Assembly: GCA_033439685.1 (NCBI GenBank)
Contig: JAUEDM010000004.1
Span: forward strand, 4,526,001-4,590,000
From: Apodospora peruviana
Lineage: Eukaryota; Ascomycota; Sordariomycetes; Sordariales; Lasiosphaeriaceae
Direction of reading: 5' to 3'
DNA: 64,000 bases
Shown here: one piece after another, positions 57,607 through 64,000 of the stretch
Layout: each line of letters opens with the position of its first letter
How positions within the stretch are numbered: the stretch's first letter is position 1
Notes under the pieces: generated by a model
Database searches by the model: none
Told to the model about the DNA's origin: nothing
The model's input: only the letters and a program-made list of their open reading frames with translations
Program-made: the position numbers and the translations under genes

Positions 57607-57913
57607 CTAGGTGGTCTATCGACCGATAGAGGACGAGAACGAATCAGGCAGCAGTCTGCCCCCTTCTCGATCTAATCGTCTACAGCTGCAGCAAGAAACC
57701 TTCAAGGCCTCCTTTAGGGCCAAAATTGCAGTGATGTTGAGATGTGTCCACTCAACGGGTTAGACCACCACACCCTCTCGATGTCCTTCCTTCTCAATCT
57801 CGGTATCCAATCGCCAGCAACTACTAGTCATACCTCCCGTGCATACACGTGTACAAGTGCTTTTTACTCATGCGCGTCATAGCCTCCGTTAATAGGGCTA
57901 AAATTACAATGCA
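57580..57913 (+). repeat. Three direct copies of a 26-bp TIR-like motif
   Basis: CCTCTGTTAGGGCTAAAATT-GCAGTG (57581-57606), CCTCCTTTAGGGCCAAAATT-GCAGTG (57708-57733) and CCTCCGTTAATAGGGCTAAA-ATTACAATGCAG (about 57883-57913) lie in one orientation. An inverted copy at 57521 precedes them. The spacings are 127 and about 178 bp. The sequences between the copies do not resemble each other. Confidence 0.75.
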
Positions 57914-58610
57914 GTCTTTTTAGGCGTCACTTTAAGATTCACGATCAAGATCCGGTGTCAGAAGAATGCCGTAAATATCATGATCCAGCATCCTCTACTC
58001 AGGGCACGGTTTTAGGTAGTATCTTCAGGTTTGCTGGAGGGATGAATTAATCCGACCCCTGGCGGCGGGCCGCCCTGCACCTCGGAGTATGGCTCGCCAA
58101 TGATAACAGGGTATTTGCCCACGCTGCCCAGAAGCCAAAGTGAAAGACCGGGTGATCCCCACGATGCCAACACCCATCGCACAACAGGGCCCGGATCGAT
58201 GGTCGTCTGGAGCAAATTGAAGCACGTGGATGCTGTGCTTGGTTCTACCCGTTCCATGCACAAACAATTTTAGTTCCCCGGATCCTTGGGCCTGGGCTGA
58301 TCCGCAGTCAGTGCCCAGGCCCTAGTGCCCCATATCTGTGGCCGAGATCCTGGGCATCCTTTATCTCTATGGAGTTTTTCGACATGGACACTCGTGACCT
58401 GCCTATTGTGCTCTACTCAACTCTTATTCGGGTCTAGCAGCAATGCATGCGTGTTGATACTATCGGGGAATTGACCATTATTGCCTCGGATCATAAAGGG
58501 GAGTACAAGTACCAGCTCAAGATCCTATCCTTGACCTGCTGGACCTCCTCTTCCAAGCTGGAACTTCAACCAGCCTTCAATTGAAGTCATTCTACCCAGC
58601 TAGCAGCCTC
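57914..58610. other. Intergenic, nothing recognised
   Basis: Right flank of the repeat group and promoter of the next gene. Minus-strand frames at 58012-58267 have no family features. Confidence 0.35.
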
Positions 58611-59944
58611 ATGATGTCCATTCTTCAGATCAGCTGGCTGGCGCTTGCCATACCGGCGGCATTTGCTGCCCCAGCCCACAAGGACAAGACCACCACGGTA
58701 AAGCCAGTCAAGCGGGTCCAGCTCGGTCCGCGCCCGTACTGGCTGGTCGATCAAATGGAAGATGGCCCCCTAAAGAAAAGGCTGGCCTCGTGCTCAGAGA
58801 TGGAGATGAAGCCAACGGCATGGAGCATATCTCACCGCGGCGGTGGGGTCTTGCAGTTTCCAGAGGAGACGTACGCATCCATCATGGCGGGCGTAAGCAT
58901 TCAACACCCCTTTTCCATCATCATCAGACATACAATATCTAACTAATCGTCTGCGAAAAGACAAGAATGGGAGCCGGAATCCAAGAATGCGACGTGACAT
59001 TCACAAAAGACAAGCAACTCGTCTGCCGCCACGACCAATGCGACCTGCACACAACCACAAACGTGGTCAGCATCCCCTCCCTCAACGCCAAGTGCACGAC
59101 GCCCTTCAAGCCAGCCACCAACAGCTCAAGTGCCGATGCCACCGCATTATGCTGCACCTCAGATTTTTCGTTGGCAGAAATCAAGACCCTCTGCGCGAAA
59201 ATGGACGCCGCAAATCAGAACGCCACCACCCCCCAAGAATTCCTCACAGGCACACCAGCGTACCGAACAGATCTCTACGCCAAAACCTGCGGTCCTGTTC
59301 TAACCCTGAAGGAGTTCATCTCTATCGTTGATGGTCTGGGCCTCAGATTCACACCCGAACTCAAAACACCGCGAGTTCCCATGCCATTTCCAGCCGGGTC
59401 CAATTACACGCAGACAGCATTTGCACAACAAATGATCGACGAGTTCAAGGCCGCTGGCGTTTCACCAAAACGCGTGTACCCTCAGTCATTCCTCTACGAC
59501 GACATCCTCTACTGGCTGAAAGCAGAGCCGGCGTTCGGCAAGCAAGCCGTCCTGCTTGATGAGAGAGCCGACTACGAGGGCATGGAAGTCGCGATTGCAG
59601 CGCTTCCGACGTACGCGAGAGCCGGAGTGAAAATTGTTGCGCCGCCGCTGCCGTATCTTGTGTCTGTGGACAAGAAGGGCAAGATTGTACCCAGCTTGTA
59701 TGCCACCACCGCGAAGAAACTGGGTCTCAAGATCATCACGTGGAGTTTGGAGAGGAGTGGATGGTTGTCTGATCAAGAACATGGCGGGTATTACTACGCT
59801 TCTATTGCGAGTGTTATCAAAAGGGAGGGGGATGTGTTTAATCTGTTGCATGTTCTTGCGCAGGATGTTGGTGTTTTGGGTATCTTTTCAGACTGGAGTG
59901 CCACGGTGACGTATTATGCGAATTGCTTTGGTCTTGTCTTTTAA
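58611..59944 (+). CDS. Secreted glycerophosphodiester phosphodiesterase-like protein
   Basis: Two exons, 58611-58892 and 58961-59944, phase-0 intron of 68 nt; 421 aa. The start at the paired ATG gives a signal peptide (MMSILQISWLALAIPAAFAA) cut before PAHKD. A basic propeptide follows. The GDPD pattern is present: SHRGGGVLQFPEETYASIMA for the HRG and E(E/N)T loop, GIQECDVTFTKDKQLVCRHD for the second metal-binding segment, and FTPELK further on. The C-terminus has IITWSLERSG and LGIFSDWSATVTYYANC, as in fungal secreted members. Enzymes of this family split glycerophosphodiesters into glycerol-3-phosphate and an alcohol, using a metal ion. It probably works outside the cell to recover phosphate. 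Confidence 0.88.
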
Positions 59945-60100
59945 TTAGATGTCTCTTTTTGGTGTTGTGGAACGGTCTGTTTCTGCTTGTAGCTAGGAGT
60001 CTAGGTGCGTATTAAGGCCAGGGCTATAGAACTGGCAAAGGGCCCGAAATCGGGTAGACAAAAACAGGGTTTTCTTCCAAGCCCGATAGCCATCTCAAAA

Positions 60101-61306
60101 TTACTTGGGTGCCTTGAAATCTGCTTCCTTGACGTAGTCCCCAAGCCGTAATCCAGTCATCGTTGTGTCCTTCACTCCCTTCAGAAAATCGGAAATATCC
60201 GCCATCAAACAACTACCTGCGGCATTATCCTGAGGTTTAATATCCTCCCTAACCCCAAGCTTAAAGACGGCCATATCTGCTTGTCTGGTACAGACATGTC
60301 GTTTGCTGGCGGAACCGTAGGCAGTTGTGGGCACCGACCAAACGGGCATGACCATTTCGGCGAGTATCTTGATGACTTCGATGAGGCTGTTGTTTCCAAA
60401 AGGTGATTCTGACGAGTCTGTTCGGTGGTCCCAGAATTTGATCTGGTGCAGGCTCCTTATGAGAAGCCCGAGCTGCATAACGCTGCACGCGAAGTTGCAG
60501 CCAGCACATTCTTCACTATAACGAGTTCTTGGTCGATGGAGTTCGGTTGCAATCGAGCCCATGGCATTTCGACGCTTTTGGTTGATCTTGTCTGTTTTGG
60601 TGATAAATATCGTTAGCAAATGTTCATGATAGTGACGGCCAGCAGTGAACGTTGTAGGCTTGAGCTTACCGATGACACACTGAAGGATTGGGATATTCTC
60701 CGAGGGCTTCCAGCCCTCCTTCCCTTTTAGAATGGCGACCCTGGTAACCTGGCTGAAGGTGACAGGATCGTCAAGGACGAAAGAAACCCACATGAACAGG
60801 TCCAAAGTGCGACCTAGGTCATTTGGAACTGGAAGCCGAGTCTTGACATGGCTGATCCATTCCTTATAGATAAAGGGAAAGGGCTCCTTGATGTGGTAGT
60901 AGTCGACGATGAGCGCCAACTTGCCAAGGAGTTCGAGTGAGACCTTGCACGGAACCTGATGGCAATGACCATGTAGAACCTTCATAGCAATGGTGAATGC
61001 CTCTGCGTCCCAGTCTTCGGCGTCAACATGGAGCACGGTGGATTCCGGTTTCTTGTTCCCTTCGGCCCATCCACCGGTCAACATAGCCTTGAACACGGGT
61101 GAGGCTAGAATGAGATGCTGAGAGGAAACAAGATATGTGATGGACTTGTTCTGGCTTGTGTCGTTGTTCGCCTGATTACCTCCGGACTCCGACTCCGACT
61201 TCTTGGGCTGTGAGGGGCTTTCGACCCCGACGTCGAGCGGCACGTTGGGGTTTCGGAGGGTGATGATGACATCCCCGGAGGGGGCCATCGTATAATCGCG
61301 CGGCAT
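60101..61306 (-). CDS. BTB/POZ-domain protein
   Basis: Two exons, 60670-61306 and 60101-60591, separated by a 78-nt intron; 375 aa. The intron has consensus ends (GTAAGC ... AACAG) but is a multiple of three and free of stops, so retention would give a 401-residue variant. The N-terminal domain starts GDVIITLRNPNVPLDVG and continues with the BTB core YLVSSQHLILASPVFKAMLT, GGW and EAFTIAMKVLHGHCHQVP. The second half has the fungal pattern ELHRPRTRYSEECAGCNFAC, with closely spaced cysteines. BTB domains dimerise and often serve as cullin-3 adaptors or in transcription control; this fungal subgroup has no known job. The alternative start at residue 7 (MAPSG) is possible. Confidence 0.8.
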   Translation of the reverse strand: MPRDYTMAPSGDVIITLRNPNVPLDVGVESPSQPKKSESESGGNQANNDTSQNKSITYLVSSQHLILASPVFKAMLTGGWAEGNKKPESTVLHVDAEDWDAEAFTIAMKVLHGHCHQVPCKVSLELLGKLALIVDYYHIKEPFPFIYKEWISHVKTRLPVPNDLGRTLDLFMWVSFVLDDPVTFSQVTRVAILKGKEGWKPSENIPILQCVIGKLKPTTFTAGRHYHEHLLTIFITKTDKINQKRRNAMGSIATELHRPRTRYSEECAGCNFACSVMQLGLLIRSLHQIKFWDHRTDSSESPFGNNSLIEVIKILAEMVMPVWSVPTTAYGSASKRHVCTRQADMAVFKLGVREDIKPQDNAAGSCLMADISDFLKGVKDTTMTGLRLGDYVKEADFKAPK

Positions 61307-61970
61307 CTTTTTCGCTGATCGTGAGATGTGCGGTGCGCGAGAATTCCGGTTGTGGTGCGCACACAATTGACGCGTGTAAAGAATTGCGCGGCGGTCGGAT
61401 GCGCAAAGAAATCAGCTATTTTTTTCGAGCGATCGGTTTGATTCCCGTCGGCGTCGGAAGGAAGCCGATGATGATGTTCTGTCCAATGCCAGAGACTTCC
61501 GTGCGAAAACAGCTTATAATCTTCTTCAAAATGTGTAGCCAGCCACAGCGCCACACACTTTGGAAGCCACTGGCGGAAGCCGATGGAAAGACTAAAAATG
61601 GAAGGCGCCTGACTGACTTTGGTGTTTGAGTGTGGTCGCCTCTCACTCACCGCCGCACCTTCCTTCCACCAACCTCCGGCTTCTACCTTTCGCTCCTTCC
61701 ACTTTCGCCATTCCCCCACTTTTCAGTCACGTCGTTCAACTTGCTCACAGGCGAATCGATGCCCAAGAAGACGAAGAAATATGATGGAGAGACGAAAGCC
61801 ACTGAATGTCCCGGGAAGAAGCTCAGCATGAATGTGAATGGATATCTTGGATTTCGCGTGAGGAGTGACCGTCCGAACACCCATTATTAGTTTCAACTGT
61901 TGTTGAAGATTCTTTGTGTAAACTCAACACTCAACGTTCTCTCACTTTGCCTGATAACACCCCAATTGTC
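61307..61970. other. Intergenic, nothing recognised with confidence
   Basis: Upstream of the BTB gene. A short plus-strand frame from 61759 (MPKKTKKYDGETKATECPGK) of 43 codons could be a small basic peptide, but nothing supports it beyond an ATG. Confidence 0.3.
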
Positions 61971-62312
61971 CAACTGACTCGATCTCGACGCAACTCCTAG
62001 TAAGATTCCGCAATCCCTGTTGACGTGATCGCAGTCATCAAAGATTATTCTCCCGCTCGAGGTAGATTAGCATCATCCCCATACTCCGTCAACTTCTCCT
62101 CCAACTTCTCCTCCAACTTCTCCTCAAACTTCTCCTCCAACTTCCCCTTCAACACCTCATCAACCTCCAACTGACTGTATCTCGACGCAACACCCATGAA
62201 AATCCCACAATCGATGTCGACGTAATCGCAACCTCACCAACCATTCTCCCGCTCGAGGTAAACAGCATCATCCCCATACTCCCTCAACTTCTCCTCCAAA
62301 ACCTCATCAACC
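61971..62312. repeat. Tandem partial duplication of the GNAT gene 3' end
   Basis: Two diverged direct units: about 61971-62168 and 62169-62312. Both contain CCAACTGACT, ATCTCGACGCAAC, GACGT(G/A)ATCGCA, ATTCTCCCGCTCGAGGTA, AGCATCATCCCCATACTCC and TCAACTTCTCCTCCAA. The right unit includes the last 26 codons of the acetyltransferase. The left unit, read leftward, still encodes EVDEVLKGKLEEKFEEKLEE and ends TEYGDDANLPRAGE, a copy of that tail. Confidence 0.8.
62091..62150. repeat. 12-bp minisatellite, 5 copies
   Basis: Unit AACTTCTCCTCC repeated five times with a few changes (last unit AACTTCCCCTTC). On the minus strand it encodes repeated LEEK. The acetyltransferase itself has a single LEEK at the matching place, so the unit was amplified in the duplicate. 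Confidence 0.9.
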
Positions 62313-62737
62313 TCCTCAGCATTAAACCCAAACCGTCCCCAGAACTCTGCAGTTCCATATACAGAAACAAGACACGTGGTCGAATACCCATTCCTCAAGG
62401 CAACCGCCAGTAAATTCTCAATACCCTGTCTGGCATATCCAGACCCGCGAAACTCCGGCAGGATAGCGAGATCGTGAATATAATACTGGTCTGCATCTGC
62501 GGCTATCTTTTCGAGAAGACTGTCCAGAGCGGGCGGCTGGCGATGGCGTATGGGATGCGAGATGGCGTAGCCGCAAACCTCCTTGTCGTTGTTGACGAGA
62601 ACGAGACTGCCATCGGGGAAGAGGTTGACGCGCTCGGTGAAGACGTGGTCGCTTTCTGGTAGGGCTGGGTGGACTGCGTCGGCGACGAGCATGAGGCCTG
62701 GGATGTCGGCTGTGGTCGTTTGGCGCCAGGCTGCCAT
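62234..62737 (-). CDS. GNAT-family N-acetyltransferase
   Basis: Single exon, 167 aa. The acetyl-CoA-binding motif A is YYIHDLAILPEFRGSGYARQ, then GIENLLAVALRNGY (about 84-117), with the R/Q-x-x-G-x-G/A loop. Motif B is TTCLVSVYGTAEFWGRFGF. The strand before it, SLVLVNNDKEVCGYAISHPI, is the usual central sheet. Members move acetyl groups to small amines or lysines; the substrate is unknown. The C-terminal tail EEVDEVLEEKLREYGDDA is the part duplicated downstream. Confidence 0.87.
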   Translation of the reverse strand: MAAWRQTTTADIPGLMLVADAVHPALPESDHVFTERVNLFPDGSLVLVNNDKEVCGYAISHPIRHRQPPALDSLLEKIAADADQYYIHDLAILPEFRGSGYARQGIENLLAVALRNGYSTTCLVSVYGTAEFWGRFGFNAEEVDEVLEEKLREYGDDAVYLERENGW

Positions 62738-63877
62738 TTTGACATTTGTGTGCTGTATGGGGGATGATGACCACGTCTTTGAGGTTTGAAGAGGGATACT
62801 TGATGAATGCTAAGCTGAGGTTTCCCGGTTGTGGTTTACTGCTCGACCACTTTTTGGGGAGTTGAGAATTTGGGTTTTTTGTTGCCTTGCAGAGCTATGA
62901 TTGATTGGTGGAGCAGGATACCCCGAAGATATCCGCACGTAACCGATCAAGTCGTCCCAGACGGAAGTGATTGTTGAAACCGGTCGGACCGGCACAGACC
63001 AACAAGCTCCTGTCGCGAGAAGGCAACGATCTGAACTTGGATGTGTGTCTTCCGCCCCTGGCGGCCCCGGGCTTCGGAGGGGAGATGAAAAGTGGACACC
63101 CCAATAAGTACCGATCTCCCCGGTTTTGAACCCCGAACGGGAGGCGCGAGGGCAAAGGCCGGATTGACAGAGATTAGATGACGGCACCTGGTGCCTTTTA
63201 ACAACTCTCATGTCAGGATGAGGTCAGTTCATGACAAAATCTGAAACATGCGAGCAGCGGGACTACAATACTATCGCAGACTCTGGGAAATGAGTTCAGT
63301 GAGATTGCGAAACAAGAGGTGCATCGAATCGTCGAAAACAAGACCTGGAGACCGACGGCGGCATCGTTCGTTCAATGCAGTGGCAGATATTCATGTTGTT
63401 GACCAGGATAGTTAAGTGTCTGTCCTCTTCTTAGAGAATAAGATCGCGGTATTGGAAACCATCAGACTCAACACATCCAACCACGACCTGATTGTGATTT
63501 ACCAACGAGAAGAATAAGAAATAAAGAGATTTATTGCTGAGATATGTAGTTCAGATGTCACGGCCGTCATCAAGGATCGATGGACGAACTCATCAATTGG
63601 GCGCTATCAACGAAGATTCTAAACTGCAGAGGAAAGGGAAGAAAAGAACAATCCTTGGAGCGCGAAGCGCGACAAGCTTCATCGTGGGGTGGGACCCCTT
63701 GACCTTCGTTGCTCCTGATTGGTCCTAGTGGCTGAGTCTCCACACCGTTCCCAACGATAGCTCTGCGGGGCGGCTGGGAGGCATGAAACAAGGGTCTGGG
63801 AGGGCTTGGTCCTCACACTATCCCCCTCCAAGCCGCGACGGCTTTGGCGGCCGTCGTAGGCTTTTTGAATGTAAGGG
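62738..63877. other. Intergenic, nothing recognised
   Basis: 1.1 kb of spacer. Overlapping short frames at 62810-63211 lack family features. No tRNA or repeat was found that holds up. Confidence 0.35.
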
Positions 63878-64000
63878 TTACTTGTGCCTTTTGGCGGTCT
63901 TCCTCTTCGTCCTTGCTCCATAGCCGTTGTGCTCGGCTTTGTTGTCATCCTCATGGTCCTCGGGATAGTTGTCTTCAGCTGCAGCACGAATCCAGTCCTG
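63878..64000 (-). CDS. C-terminus of a basic protein (rest beyond window)
   Basis: Read leftward from the window edge, one frame gives QDWIRAAAEDNYPEDHEDDN, then KAEHNGYGARTKRKTAKRHK and a TAA at 63878-63880. An acidic stretch followed by a Lys/Arg-rich end with a KRK cluster looks like a nuclear protein's C-terminus. Only 40 codons are visible, so the gene and family cannot be named. Confidence 0.35.
   Translation of the reverse strand, partial: QDWIRAAAEDNYPEDHEDDNKAEHNGYGARTKRKTAKRHK

Noticed and set aside
61759..61890. 43-codon plus-strand ORF upstream of the BTB gene
   Set aside because: No conserved motif, signal peptide or splice support; mentioned only within the intergenic note.
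63080..63170. GGGGTTCAAAACCGGGG on the minus strand, resembling a tRNA B box
   Set aside because: The T-stem does not pair, and no D-arm or anticodon arm fits at the right distance.
62810..63211. Minus-strand ORFs of 80-133 codons
   Set aside because: Three overlapping frames of equal length with low-complexity translations; none stands out as coding.

Overview
The window is nuclear DNA of a filamentous ascomycete (Pezizomycotina). Almost every gene carries short introns of about 50 to 80 nt with GT...AG ends. The protein families are typical of these fungi: a HeLo-domain protein, DUF8021, DUF4360, DUF3292, a GH7 cellulase, fungal FAD monooxygenases and P450s, small secreted cysteine-rich proteins and a Fot1/pogo-type transposon. 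I cannot name the genus from sequence alone. Gene models below were built by joining reading frames at splice sites whose phase closes exactly; coding lengths were checked to be multiples of three.

Left part (1-21 kb). A HeLo-domain gene runs off the left edge. Next come an intronless TBP-like gene, a dead amidase gene with a recent internal 90-bp duplication, a decayed coiled-coil gene belonging to a duplicated segment, and a secreted DUF8021 protein. A fusion of a coiled N-terminus with a G-alpha-like domain that has lost its nucleotide-binding motifs follows, then a tRNA-Arg(ACG), a caspase-like protein, a small membrane protein, a ZIP zinc transporter, a secreted 8-cysteine peptide and an APH-family kinase. 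HeLo, caspase and G-alpha-like proteins within 14 kb recall fungal cell-death machinery, but the link is only an inference from neighbourhood.

Centre (21-50 kb). An UNC93-like transporter, two FAD monooxygenases, a cytochrome P450 and a sulfotransferase-like protein look like tailoring and export genes of a specialised-metabolite locus; no backbone synthase is in the window. A second copy of the duplicated coiled-coil segment sits inside this set. An internally deleted Fot1/pogo-type element with clear terminal inverted repeats follows. Beyond it is a graveyard of the same kinds of gene (BBE-like oxidase, P450, GMC oxidoreductase, MFS transporter), all broken by frameshifts, stops or deletion, interrupted by an intact secreted DUF4360 gene. 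Two intact genes close this part: a modular secreted cysteine-repeat protein and a phenol 2-monooxygenase-like enzyme.

Right part (50-64 kb). A DUF3292 membrane protein with a GC-AG intron, an O-methyltransferase, a GH7 endoglucanase-like enzyme, a group of short repeats with the ends of a MITE-like element, a secreted glycerophosphodiester phosphodiesterase-like protein, a BTB-domain protein, a GNAT acetyltransferase whose 3' end is duplicated next door, and the C-terminus of a basic protein entering from the right edge.

The signals most worth a second look are the pseudo-G-alpha fusion, the divergent intronless TBP, the dead cluster beside a live one, the P450 intron flanked by a direct repeat, the exon-shuffled cysteine-module protein and the repeat group at 57.5-57.9 kb.
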